Shown here: positions 6,674-14,584 of the stretch, in pieces
Numbering within the stretch: the first letter of the stretch is position 1
Layout of the letters: every line of letters starts with the position of its first letter
Source of the DNA: Candidatus Gastranaerophilales bacterium
GTDB taxonomy: Bacteria; Cyanobacteriota; Vampirovibrionia; Gastranaerophilales; Gastranaerophilaceae
DNA: 20,365 nt
Direction of reading: 5' to 3'
Assembly: GCA_021202305.1 (NCBI GenBank)
Contig: JAJQDG010000148.1
Coordinates: forward strand, 1-20,365
Position numbers and translations under genes: made by a program
The notes under the pieces: generated by a model
Databases searched by the model: none
Told to the model about the DNA's origin: nothing
What the model saw: only the letters and a program-made list of their open reading frames with translations

Positions 6674-6686
6674 CAAAAAATTAAAA

Positions 6687-6715
6687 TTGATAAAATCCCC
6701 TTTATATGTTATTTT
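6687..6715 (+). promoter_or_regulatory. Promoter for the dCMP deaminase-amidohydrolase unit
   Basis: TTGATA (6687-6692), 17 bases, then TATTTT (6710-6715) with an upstream TG (6707-6708), an extended -10. It is divergent from the zinc-ribbon promoter. Confidence 0.55.
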
Positions 6716-6754
6716 ATTCAAAGTACGAAAATATAATTATCAAGGGGGGCAAAA

Positions 6755-7210
6755 ATGATAAAACCTTGGGATGAGTATTTTATGGAAATTGCTAAAACTT
6801 GCTCCACCCGCTCTAATTGTTTAAGGGCAAAAGTAGGTGCCATAATTGTGGGGGAAGACAGAAAAATTAAAGCAACGGGTTATAACGGCACACCTTCTAA
6901 GGTTATTTCATGCAGTGAACTCGGTTATTGTTTTAGAATACATAATAATATTCCCTCAGGTACAAGATACGAAACATGCAGGTCGATTCATGCCGAGCAA
7001 AATGCCATAATACAAGCGGGGCAAGACCGTTCAAAGGGGGCTTCCATGTATATATACGGACACACAATGATTTGTATTTTATGTAAGCGGTTTATAGTTC
7101 AAGCAGGCATAAAAGATGTTTATCTGCAAAAAGAAAGTTCTACGCCTATTTTACATGTTTCAACCGAAACAATCAGACAAGAATTGTCAGAAGATAAATT
7201 GCCGGTCTAA
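6755..7210 (+). CDS. dCMP deaminase (ComEB-type deoxycytidylate deaminase)
   Basis: Deoxycytidylate deaminase converts dCMP to dUMP, feeding thymidylate synthesis. The 151-residue protein shows the family layout: an N-terminal WDEYFMEIA stretch, TGYNGTP (41-47) for nucleotide binding, the CRSIHAEQNAI signature (75-85) with His79 as zinc ligand and Glu81 as catalytic acid, and CxxC (Cys107, Cys110). The proline that normally precedes the first cysteine is isoleucine (MICILC), a small departure that leaves the zinc ligands intact. AAGGGGGG (6742-6749) lies five bases before the ATG. The next gene follows after 12 bases, so they form a unit. Confidence 0.9.
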   Translation: MIKPWDEYFMEIAKTCSTRSNCLRAKVGAIIVGEDRKIKATGYNGTPSKVISCSELGYCFRIHNNIPSGTRYETCRSIHAEQNAIIQAGQDRSKGASMYIYGHTMICILCKRFIVQAGIKDVYLQKESSTPILHVSTETIRQELSEDKLPV

Positions 7211-7222
7211 AGGAAAATAAAA

Positions 7223-8539
7223 ATGACAAAAGCATACAGCGCAAAATGGATAATGGCTCAGGACGGAAATATATACGAGGACTGCACACTTCTTGTTGAC
7301 GAAGGGAAAGTTCTGGAAATAATTAAAACTTCAAATCTAAACAGGCAGGAAATTAAACATATTAAAGAATTAGGCAATTCCGTGATAACTCCGGGGTTTA
7401 TCAACCTGCACAACCATCTTCAATATACAAATATCGGCAAAACCAAATTAAAGGGCTTTAAAGAAAATACTAAAAAAATTTTCACGGATATAAAAAAACA
7501 TTATCATCTGGCAGGCATTCCAAAAAACTCCTTCACATATAAACTTGCAAATCTTTTGAGTGAATATTTTTGTTACACACGAGAAGATAAAATAAAATCC
7601 TTTAAAAAGGGCTTGGAGCTTTCTTTATTAAACGGAACAACATGCGTATGCCAGCTTTCCAAGGAAACAAAGTATTTTGAAGTTTTAAATGATGTTCCGA
7701 TTAAAACCTATCTTTTTTTTGAATTATTTTCCGATTCTCCGGATTCAAGCAAGGAAGAATTCAGAAACATAAGAAAACGCATTGATAAACTTCTGAAACA
7801 AAAATCGGAAAATACATTTGTCGGTGTAGCGCCGCACAGTGTTACTTCGGTTCACAAGCGTCTTTTTAAAATTTTAAATAAATATTGCAAAAAAAATAAT
7901 ATTTTGATGACAATCCGTCTTGCCGAATCAAAAGATGAAATTGATTGGGTAAAATACGGTTTTTCTGATTCCGATGTATTAAACGCATTTTGCGGCAACA
8001 GGAAATTTGAGCCGTATATTCAAGGGGTTTCCCCTGTTGAATATTTGAGAGGGCTTGATATATTAAATAAGCAGACAATTGTTACTTATGGAAATTATTT
8101 GACAAAAACCGACTTTGAAATTTTAAAAGAAAATAAAGTTTCTTTTTGTTATTGTCCGAGAGTTTCAAAATTTTTGCACGGCAAAGTTCCGGATTTTGCC
8201 CAAATAAATGAAACTTTTGGCAAAAGATACGGTTTTGGTACAAACAATCTTGCATTTAATGATGACCTGAGTCTTTTAAATGAAGTTAAATCCGTAAATA
8301 ACGGCATCTTGCAAGCAGATGAAGTGATTGCGCACCTGACGATAATCCCTGCCAAAATTTTAAGGCTTGATAATATTACAGGCAGCTTAGAAATTAGCAA
8401 GGATGCTGATTTTAACGTATTTAAACTTGAAGATAATGAAAGCTGGCAGGATGTTATAACAAAAACGCGCCCTCTTTATGTATACGTTAAGGGACACAAA
8501 ATGGTTTCAAAAGGCGAAATTGTAACCGGCTCAATATAA
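7223..8539 (+). CDS. Amidohydrolase-family protein (cytosine/SAH deaminase-like) with degraded metal site
   Basis: The 438-residue protein aligns along its length with the ATZ/TRZ-MtaD-GuaD branch of the amidohydrolases: an N-terminal strand region, PGFINLHNH (57-65), APHS (203-206), LAES (233-236), CPR (311-313), a GT motif near 339, and the usual C-terminal GSLE...DADFNVF. Enzymes of this branch deaminate purines, cytosine or S-adenosylhomocysteine using Zn or Fe. Here HxH (His63, His65) and His205 remain. The third metal histidine (HxAES) is Arg232, the histidine of AHCxxL is Tyr289, the histidine of HCP is Tyr310, and the catalytic aspartate of GTD is Asn341. It is therefore unlikely to work as a standard deaminase. 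There are no frameshifts. A ribosome binding site (AAAGGAAA) precedes the ATG. It may be a regulatory or binding partner of the dCMP deaminase, or carry altered chemistry. Confidence 0.85.
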   Translation: MTKAYSAKWIMAQDGNIYEDCTLLVDEGKVLEIIKTSNLNRQEIKHIKELGNSVITPGFINLHNHLQYTNIGKTKLKGFKENTKKIFTDIKKHYHLAGIPKNSFTYKLANLLSEYFCYTREDKIKSFKKGLELSLLNGTTCVCQLSKETKYFEVLNDVPIKTYLFFELFSDSPDSSKEEFRNIRKRIDKLLKQKSENTFVGVAPHSVTSVHKRLFKILNKYCKKNNILMTIRLAESKDEIDWVKYGFSDSDVLNAFCGNRKFEPYIQGVSPVEYLRGLDILNKQTIVTYGNYLTKTDFEILKENKVSFCYCPRVSKFLHGKVPDFAQINETFGKRYGFGTNNLAFNDDLSLLNEVKSVNNGILQADEVIAHLTIIPAKILRLDNITGSLEISKDADFNVFKLEDNESWQDVITKTRPLYVYVKGHKMVSKGEIVTGSI

Positions 8540-8565
8540 AACAAACTAAATCCGGCATTTTAAGC

Positions 8566-9114
8566 TCAAATTCTTAATGAACCGCTATTTGGCATGGATT
8601 TTGTGAAATTCATATAAGATTGTATTGAAAGAGGCGGATTTTTAGCCCTGAAAAACGGCTGTGTTTTACCGTCATATATTTGCGCCGGAGGCGGAGTGAG
8701 ATTTTTAGATTCCATTTTTTCTTTAACTATTGCACCGGTTTTGTTTCTTAAAACAGGTGTAATAATGTTGCTTGAAACGATGCCGCCTGCAATTGCAGCA
8801 AGGCATCTGGCGCCTTCAACAGCTTTATTGTTGTTTGGAAATTTGCTCTGCGCCAATTTTTCAACACCTTTCATTAAGGGCAGGCTTATTGCCGCATAAG
8901 AAGCTATATTAAAGGTGCCGTCCAAAATTTCTTGAGGAACAAGGAATTTTTTTTCTTCCTTTGGAATTTCTTTATTTGCGGCAAGCCCTATAGTTTGTGC
9001 AGTAGAAGCTAAAGCCCACCCTGCGGCTGAAGTAATAAATAAAAACGTGCTGTTATGTTCTACGCAGTTTTTTAAAAACTTGCCTGCCATACTGCCGATT
9101 TTTTCAAACCCCAT
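8566..9114 (-). CDS. Hydrophobic protein of unknown function (second gene of a pair)
   Basis: I do not recognise this 182-residue protein. It has three hydrophobic stretches that could be membrane helices (about 22-42, 68-82, 103-121), separated by short charged loops. A C-terminal polar tail rich in Pro, Lys and Asn follows. There is no cleavable signal peptide. Its ATG overlaps the stop of the preceding gene by one base (TAATG), and AAGGAG lies eight bases before it, so the pair is translationally coupled. Style and composition resemble the preceding gene and the 18943-20226 gene: hydrophobic Gly/Ala-rich segments ending in an Asn/Lys-rich loop. The three may belong to one lineage-specific family group, but that is only an impression. 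Confidence 0.75.
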   Translation of the reverse strand: MGFEKIGSMAGKFLKNCVEHNSTFLFITSAAGWALASTAQTIGLAANKEIPKEEKKFLVPQEILDGTFNIASYAAISLPLMKGVEKLAQSKFPNNNKAVEGARCLAAIAGGIVSSNIITPVLRNKTGAIVKEKMESKNLTPPPAQIYDGKTQPFFRAKNPPLSIQSYMNFTKSMPNSGSLRI

Positions 9115-9656
9115 TAGTTATCTCCTTTTGGAGCATTCGGGGTATCGCCCTGCCCTTTTGTAATTTTATTTGTGAGCCAATTGGTAAGAGGTGCATCGAC
9201 CGCAAAATTTGTAATCATCATAATGCCAAGCCCTGCAATAGTTCCCATAACAGCTGCATATCTTTTTGCGCCGCCCTGATTTTTAATGAAATCTTTGGAT
9301 TTTTCTATTGCTTCTTTTGTTTTATCCGAAGCTGTATATTTTGCAAATTTATTCGTGAAAGCTTCATTTTTAAATGCGCCTTCGATAACTTTCATGCTTC
9401 CGCCGCGCACAATTACGCCGGTCGTCATGCCCACAAGCGCTTTAGAAAAACTTCTTGCAGCAGAAACCTTTCTTGTTTCTTCATCCACCTTTTTATTATG
9501 CAGATCAATCATCGGCTGCAGTGCAATTGCTGCAACGCCCAGTGCGGCTCTTTGCTGCCAGCTGTTTATATTGGAAGCTTTTGACAGAATGCTTCCCGCA
9601 TCAACTCCTTTAAAATTAGGCGAACAATTATAATCTTGAACTGCTGAAACTTTCAA
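9114..9656 (-). CDS. Hydrophobic protein with N-terminal SPNFKG motif, unknown function
   Basis: This 180-residue protein has a short polar N-terminus with CSPNFKG at 11-17. Three moderately hydrophobic segments follow (about 33-48, 72-86, 133-153), then a polar tail. The start codon is TTG at 9656: AAGG lies seven bases before it, and no in-frame ATG occurs until residue 49. From memory, short N-terminal motifs of the form N-F-K/G-G mark many lineage-specific proteins of Gastranaerophilales; their meaning (sorting signal, family mark) is not known to me. It has a strong TTGACA-17-TAATAT promoter and is the first gene of a coupled pair. The function is unknown; membrane or membrane-associated location is inferred. 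Confidence 0.75.
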   Translation of the reverse strand: MKVSAVQDYNCSPNFKGVDAGSILSKASNINSWQQRAALGVAAIALQPMIDLHNKKVDEETRKVSAARSFSKALVGMTTGVIVRGGSMKVIEGAFKNEAFTNKFAKYTASDKTKEAIEKSKDFIKNQGGAKRYAAVMGTIAGLGIMMITNFAVDAPLTNWLTNKITKGQGDTPNAPKGDN

Positions 9657-9747
9657 ATTCTAACCTTCTTTATTATTTCCACAAGTCTATTAAAGTCAAA
9701 ACGACAGAAAATATTGCGTTTTTCTTCGGTAGTATTAACAATTTTTA

Positions 9748-9776
9748 ATATTACAATCATAGTAATAAATTGTCAA
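9748..9776 (-). promoter_or_regulatory. Strong promoter for the hydrophobic-protein pair
   Basis: On the minus strand a perfect TTGACA (9771-9776) is followed after 17 bases by TAATAT (9748-9753). The predicted start is near 9741, giving a leader of about 85 bases. This is the best canonical promoter in the window. Confidence 0.75.
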
Positions 9777-9786
9777 TAGCTTTTTG

Positions 9787-9795
9787 TGCTATTAT
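9787..9795 (+). promoter_or_regulatory. Extended -10 element for the isopropylmalate synthase gene
   Basis: TGC then TATTAT (9790-9795), about 35 bases before the ATG at 9830. The nearest -35-like box, TTGTCA (9770-9775), is only 14 bases upstream and overlaps the -35 of the divergent minus-strand promoter, so polymerase binding at the two sites should compete. Confidence 0.45.
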
Positions 9796-9829
9796 TAAGC
9801 TTGTTTACAATAACTTGGAATTTATCTGC

Positions 9830-11350
9830 ATGAAACAGCCCTTTTTTTACGATATAACATTAAGAGACGGTAATCAGGCATTAAAAAAACCGTGGCGTCA
9901 GGAAGAAAAAGAAATTGTTTTTGAAAAATTAACAGAACTTAAAGTGCAGGGAGTTGAAATAGGTTTTCCTGCTTCTTCTCAAATGGATTTTGATTCTTGC
10001 GTCAAATTGGCTGAAATTGCGCCTTCTAATATGATTGTTTCCGTTCTTTCAAGGTGTGTTCAATCCGATATTACAGCAGCGGTAAATTCCGTGAAAAAAG
10101 CAAAAATTCCTAGAGTTCACACATTTTTAACACTCTCGCCTTTTCACATGAAGTATGTTCTGGCAAAACAACCTGATGAAGTCCGTAAAATTGTTATTGA
10201 TGCGGTGAGTTTTGCTTACAGGGAATTAATTAAGGAAAATAAAAACGGACAAATTCAGTTTTCTTGCGAACATTTTGGTGATTGCGCGGAGAATTTGGAT
10301 TTTGTAATTGATACATTTAAGCAATGTCAGGATATGGGTGTTACTGTAATTAATTTGCCAAATACAGTCGAAAGGTACCGCCCCGGGGTTTTCGTCCGCA
10401 TGGTTGAACGTGTTAGAAATGCGCTTGATGAATCTGTTACAATTGCAGTGCATAACCATAACGATTTAGGTATGGCAACTGCAACAACGGTTGAAAGCTA
10501 TTTTCACGGCGCCGTGCAGCTTGAATGCGCTCTAAACGGACTTGGCGAGCGTGCCGGAAATACGAACCTGTATGAAGTTGCGGTTGCTTTGCATAATTGC
10601 GGCGTAGATGTTCCGATTGATTTGTCAAAAATATATGAAACTGCGCTTACTGTTTCACAAATGGCTAAAATTCCTATTTTCGAAAAAGCTCCGTTAATCG
10701 GTCCGGATGCACTTGCGCACCGCTCCGGCATTCATCAGGACGGCGCACTAAAAACAAAAGATATGGAAATGGGCGCCTACAGACCAATTCATCCTTCATT
10801 AATCGGCAGAAATGATGATGAAAAAATAGGCATAACAAGCCAATCAGGAAAAACAGCGATTTTTGAAACAATTTCAAAGGCGGGCTATCCTATTACTTTG
10901 CAGGAAGCCGTGCGCATTGCGCCCATTGTAAAGGAATCCGCAGAAAAAATCGGCGAACTTTCAACCGGTCAAATCATTGATATTTATTTCAGCGAAACTT
11001 TCAATGTAAAAGGACATTTTCAGCTTGAAAACTTTAAGCATATTAAAGGCGGCACATTTGAATTTGAATTTTTATATAAAAATAAAGATTTTATTGCAAA
11101 AGCAACAGGTAACGGGCCGATTGATGCGTGTATAAAAGCGCTGCGCGACAGCGGATTTAACATAAAATTACTCCACTATGAACAAAGTGCGCTCGGTGAA
11201 GAAGTTTTTGGCGCAGGTTCAACTGCCATGACCGTTGTTCATATTGAAGATGAAACCGGTCGTGAAATCATAGGCAGGGCGCGCCACGGTTCAACTGCGG
11301 TCGCAAATATCCGCGCAATTTTCAATGCGCTTAATATAATTTATAAATAA
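9830..11350 (+). CDS. leuA: 2-isopropylmalate synthase (leucine synthesis)
   Basis: LeuA condenses acetyl-CoA with 2-oxoisovalerate, the first committed step to leucine. From the ATG at 9830 the protein has 506 residues. The TIM-barrel domain contains TLRDGNQAL (Arg12, Asp13: catalytic arginine and metal ligand), GFPASS, and HNHND with metal ligands His208 and His210. AHRSGIHQDGALK (296-308) marks the linker region. The C-terminal leucine-responsive domain (about 375-506) keeps GNGPIDA and an HGSTAVANI motif. RDGNQAL rather than RDGEQS is reminiscent of the type II (yeast/actinobacterial) enzymes, although the length is closer to type I. The open frame extends to a TTG at 9770, but that lies in the promoter. 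A weak GGAA lies nine bases before the ATG. A related homocitrate or citramalate synthase is the alternative. Confidence 0.85.
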   Translation: MKQPFFYDITLRDGNQALKKPWRQEEKEIVFEKLTELKVQGVEIGFPASSQMDFDSCVKLAEIAPSNMIVSVLSRCVQSDITAAVNSVKKAKIPRVHTFLTLSPFHMKYVLAKQPDEVRKIVIDAVSFAYRELIKENKNGQIQFSCEHFGDCAENLDFVIDTFKQCQDMGVTVINLPNTVERYRPGVFVRMVERVRNALDESVTIAVHNHNDLGMATATTVESYFHGAVQLECALNGLGERAGNTNLYEVAVALHNCGVDVPIDLSKIYETALTVSQMAKIPIFEKAPLIGPDALAHRSGIHQDGALKTKDMEMGAYRPIHPSLIGRNDDEKIGITSQSGKTAIFETISKAGYPITLQEAVRIAPIVKESAEKIGELSTGQIIDIYFSETFNVKGHFQLENFKHIKGGTFEFEFLYKNKDFIAKATGNGPIDACIKALRDSGFNIKLLHYEQSALGEEVFGAGSTAMTVVHIEDETGREIIGRARHGSTAVANIRAIFNALNIIYK

Positions 11351-12097
11351 TTATAGAGTTGTTAATATAACAGGCTCATCGCTGCCTACCATTACGGTAT
11401 GCTCAAAATGAGCGGAGGGCAGTCCGTCAGTTGTTATTACCGTCCATTTATCCTCTAAAACACGGACTTCATCTTTGCCCAGATTAAGCATAGGTTCAAT
11501 GGCAATGACGTTTCCCGCTTTTAACTTCAGTTTATTTCCCACTCTATAATTAAATAAAAACGGTTCTTCATGCATGTTATGCCCTACGCCATGTCCGCCG
11601 TATTGACGTACAATGCCATATCCGCCTTCATTTGCAACATCTTCAATTGCACCTGAAATATCATCCAAAACATTTCCTTCAATCATTTTGGAAATTCCTG
11701 CAAATAGCGCCTTTTCCGTGTATTCAAGAAGTTTTTGAACTTTTGAATCAATTTTTCCGACAGGATATGTCCAGGCTCCATCGCCAACCATGCCGTGGTA
11801 CGTTGCACCTACATCTATTGATATAACTTCACCTTCTTTTAAAATTCTGTTTTTGTTCGGAATGCCATGAACAACTTCCTTATCAATAGAAGCGCAAATT
11901 GATGCAGGAAAACCGTTATACCCTAAAAAAGTAGGAGTGCATTTGTTTTTATGTATAATATCAAATGCGATTTTATCAAGTTCCAGTGTAGAAATTCCGG
12001 GGCGGACAGCATCTTTCATGGCGCTGTGAACCATTGCTACAACTGAACCTGCAATTTTCATTAATTTAATTTCTTCTCTTGATTTTTTTGCAACCAT
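11351..12097 (-). CDS. map: Methionine aminopeptidase, type I
   Basis: This enzyme removes the initiator methionine from nascent proteins. Its 248 residues match type Ia enzymes without an N-terminal extension. All five metal ligands are visible: Asp95 (SIDVG), Asp106 (GDGAW), His169 (GGHGVG), Glu201 (IEPM) and Glu232 (FEHT). The substrate-contact His176 (MHEEP) is also present. The sequence GAGGTGA lies five bases before the ATG. It is the last gene of the secY-adk-map block, the common end of the spc operon. Its stop codon directly abuts that of leuA on the other strand with no base between, so no separate terminator fits there. Confidence 0.96.
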   Translation of the reverse strand: MVAKKSREEIKLMKIAGSVVAMVHSAMKDAVRPGISTLELDKIAFDIIHKNKCTPTFLGYNGFPASICASIDKEVVHGIPNKNRILKEGEVISIDVGATYHGMVGDGAWTYPVGKIDSKVQKLLEYTEKALFAGISKMIEGNVLDDISGAIEDVANEGGYGIVRQYGGHGVGHNMHEEPFLFNYRVGNKLKLKAGNVIAIEPMLNLGKDEVRVLEDKWTVITTDGLPSAHFEHTVMVGSDEPVILTTL

Positions 12098-12112
12098 ATT
12101 TTCACCTCAATT

Positions 12113-12136
12113 AAAAAAGGGCAAAACCACCCTTTT
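12113..12136 (-). terminator. Possible weak terminator or attenuator between adk and map
   Basis: On the minus strand AAAAGGG (12130-12136) pairs with CCCTTTT (12115-12121) over an eight-base loop and runs into further T's (to 12113). It overlaps the adk stop codon. The stem is short with only three G-C pairs, so partial read-through into map is expected. Confidence 0.35.
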
Positions 12137-12794
12137 AAGCTTTTGCACCTATTAATTTGTTTAAATTCGACCAAACTTCATTTATAGATTGGTTTGCGTT
12201 AATGGTTTTTAAATTGCCTCTGTTTGAATAAAATTCAATTAAGGGTTTTGTTTGAGTTTCATAAGTTTGAAATCGCAACAGCGCGGTTTCTTTTGTATCG
12301 TCTTTTCTTTGAATAAGCTTGCCTCCGCAAACATCGCAAACTTCTTTATTTTTCGGCGGAAAAGTTTTCAGATTATATATCTTGCCGCATTTAGAGCAGG
12401 AACGCCTGTTTATAAGCCTTTCAATCAAAACTTCATTTGGAATATCAAAATAAAAAACTTGAAGGTTTGTATCCATTTTTAATTCTAAAAGAATTTTATC
12501 AAGTGCCAGAGCCTGTTCCAGGCTTCTCGGGTATCCGTCTAAAACATAGCCCGTATTGCAGTCTGCATTATTAAGCCTGTTTTTTATAACTGTTGAAACT
12601 ACATCAATGGGAACTAATTGCCCCTTATCTATATATTCTTTTGCAATTAAGCCCGCTTCGGTTTTTTCTTCAATATTTTTTCTGAGCAAAGAACCCGTAT
12701 CGATATGCGGAATACCGAGTTCTTTTGCTAAAAGCTCGGTTTGAGTGCCTTTTCCGCAGCCGGGCGCCCCTATAAAAATATAACCTGTTGTCAT
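12135..12794 (-). CDS. adk: Adenylate kinase
   Basis: Adenylate kinase interconverts ATP + AMP and 2 ADP in the cytoplasm. The 219 residues form the long, LID-containing bacterial type. The P-loop GAPGCGKGT lies at 9-17, the AMP-binding part has DTGSLLR (32-38) and LDGYPRS (85-91; usually LDGFPR), and the LID carries four cysteines (133, 136, 153, 156) spaced as CxxC...CxxC, the zinc-binding form typical of Gram-positives and many other phyla. AGAGGT precedes the ATG. It lies between secY and map in the classic order, nine bases... after secY on the minus strand, so it is part of that operon. Confidence 0.96.
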   Translation of the reverse strand: MTTGYIFIGAPGCGKGTQTELLAKELGIPHIDTGSLLRKNIEEKTEAGLIAKEYIDKGQLVPIDVVSTVIKNRLNNADCNTGYVLDGYPRSLEQALALDKILLELKMDTNLQVFYFDIPNEVLIERLINRRSCSKCGKIYNLKTFPPKNKEVCDVCGGKLIQRKDDTKETALLRFQTYETQTKPLIEFYSNRGNLKTINANQSINEVWSNLNKLIGAKA

Positions 12795-12802
12795 ATTTAC
12801 CT

Positions 12803-14137
12803 CTATTTTAGAAATGTTTCGTAATTTTTTGCCAGAAGATGTGTTTTAATTCTATTGATGAAATCAAGTGCAACGCCCACCATAATTATTAATGAAGTGG
12901 CGCCTAAGCCCTGCATTGTTGTTATACCTGAAACACCTGATGCCACCGTCGGAACCATTGCAATTATGCCCAGTGAAATAGCGCCAATGAACATTAATCT
13001 TGTTAATATCTCATCAAGTTTTTCTGCCGTAGGCTTGCCCGGTTTAACCCCCGGAATTGCGGAGCCGTATTTTTTAAGATTATCTGCAATGTCTTTAGGC
13101 TGCATATTCGGAATAATTGAAGCATAAAAAAATGTCATTGCAAAAATCAAAAGAAAATAAATTATATAATAGCTGACACTTGAGGGACTTAAAAAATTAT
13201 TAATTGCTTCAAGCGTACTTTTTACCGTGTAACTGTCAATCTGCATCTGACTTAGCAAGCTTAAAACGGTAGATGGAAAAAGCAAAATAGCTATTGCAAA
13301 AATAATCGGCATAACGCCGCCGGGGTTTAATTTAAAAGGAATATTTGAATTTTGACCGCCGTATACTTTATTTCCCACCTGGCGTCTTGCTGAAACTATA
13401 GGAACTTTTCTCACGGCATCGTGCAAAATAATTACAAAAATTGTAGCTGCTATAAATATTGCAAGCAGCATAACAAGCCCCAGCTGCAGCTTTGGATCCT
13501 GACTGACAAGAGTTGCGGTTCTTTGTGCATACAGAGGAATTCCGGTTATAATACCAATAAAAATAATCAGTGAAGCGCCGTTTCCTATTCCTTTTTCCGT
13601 AATAAGCTCGCCAATCCACATAACAAAAATTGAACCCGCAACAAGTGCCGCAATGCTGCCAAAAGCAAATAAAGCGGGATTTAGCCCATGGATAATTGTC
13701 CCCGGCAATTTTGAAAGCAAAAGAATAAAGACAAGCGCTTGAAAAAAGGCAATTATAACCGTAAACAGTCTTGTTAACTGCTGAATTTTTCTTCTGCCCG
13801 CTTCGCCGTCTTCTTTTTGCATGCGCTCCAGAGGCGGAATAACAACTGCAACCAGCTGCATAATGATTGATGATGTGATATAAGGCCCTATGCCAAGCGC
13901 AAAAATGGAAACTTTTCCAAGGGCGCCGCCTGAAAACAAATCCAAAAAGCCTATTATATTGTTACCTTGAGCCAGAGCCATAAACGCTTCATTATTTATG
14001 CCGTAAATAGGCAATTGCGCTCCAAGTCTGAACAAAGCTATCATCAAAAATGTAAAAAGTAGTTTTTGCTTCAAACCGCTTGATTGAATATTGTTCATTA
14101 AGCTTTGAAGCATTTGTTCGTTCGTTGCCTGCTGCAT
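12803..14137 (-). CDS. secY: Protein translocase subunit SecY
   Basis: SecY is the central channel of the Sec translocon in the inner membrane. The 444 residues show about ten hydrophobic helices. Family stretches are intact: the plug-region SGGALG near residue 70, GIGNGASLIIF (usually GIGNGIS) in the middle, the cytoplasmic C4 loop with ARRQVG and YGGQNSNIPFKLNPGGVMP, and the C5 region with PGVKPGKPTAEKLD. The ATG follows the rplO stop after two bases and lacks a nearby Shine-Dalgarno sequence, so translation is probably coupled to L15. This is the normal position in the spc operon. Confidence 0.97.
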   Translation of the reverse strand: MQQATNEQMLQSLMNNIQSSGLKQKLLFTFLMIALFRLGAQLPIYGINNEAFMALAQGNNIIGFLDLFSGGALGKVSIFALGIGPYITSSIIMQLVAVVIPPLERMQKEDGEAGRRKIQQLTRLFTVIIAFFQALVFILLLSKLPGTIIHGLNPALFAFGSIAALVAGSIFVMWIGELITEKGIGNGASLIIFIGIITGIPLYAQRTATLVSQDPKLQLGLVMLLAIFIAATIFVIILHDAVRKVPIVSARRQVGNKVYGGQNSNIPFKLNPGGVMPIIFAIAILLFPSTVLSLLSQMQIDSYTVKSTLEAINNFLSPSSVSYYIIYFLLIFAMTFFYASIIPNMQPKDIADNLKKYGSAIPGVKPGKPTAEKLDEILTRLMFIGAISLGIIAMVPTVASGVSGITTMQGLGATSLIIMVGVALDFINRIKTHLLAKNYETFLK

Positions 14138-14139
14138 TA

Positions 14140-14583
14140 TTAAATTATTTCAACCTTTCCGCCTGCTTTTTCGATTTTTTCTATGGCATTCGGGCTTGCA
14201 TAATTTGCTTTAACATTTACTTTCTTTGTTATTTCGCCCGAGCCTAAGATTCTTAAAATTTCAGTCTTTGGATGAACTTTTCCCTTTTCAATCAAAACTG
14301 AAAGGGTAATTTCTTCCGCATCGATTTTATCTAAAACTGAAACATTGACCGCAGATGTATTTAGAGCAAAAACATTGTTAAAGCCCTTTAATTTTGGCAA
14401 ACGTCTGAAAGCAGGCATTTGACCGCCTTCAAACCCTCTTTTTGCACTTCTGCCTGATCTTTGTCCTTCACCGTTATTGCCGCGCGAAGAAGTTTTTCCG
14501 CAGCCTGAAGAACGCCCGCGCCCAACTCTTACAACTTTTTTAACGGCGCCTTTATTTGGTTTCAGATCTTCCAATTTTATCAT
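14140..14583 (-). CDS. rplO: Ribosomal protein uL15
   Basis: This large-subunit protein has 147 residues, the usual length. The glycine- and arginine-rich N-terminal arm (about 21-45) has GRGRSSGCGKTSSRG, followed by FEGGQMP (51-57) and RRLPKLKGF (60-68), all family hallmarks, then the globular C-terminal domain with a GSGEI stretch. GAGGT precedes the ATG, which starts one base after the rpmD stop, so the genes are tightly coupled. Confidence 0.97.
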   Translation of the reverse strand: MIKLEDLKPNKGAVKKVVRVGRGRSSGCGKTSSRGNNGEGQRSGRSAKRGFEGGQMPAFRRLPKLKGFNNVFALNTSAVNVSVLDKIDAEEITLSVLIEKGKVHPKTEILRILGSGEITKKVNVKANYASPNAIEKIEKAGGKVEII

Positions 14584-14584
14584 T

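Noticed and set aside
9770..9829. TTG at 9770 as start of leuA
   Set aside because: It would place the start inside the promoter region, and the extra 20 residues do not resemble the LeuA N-terminus.
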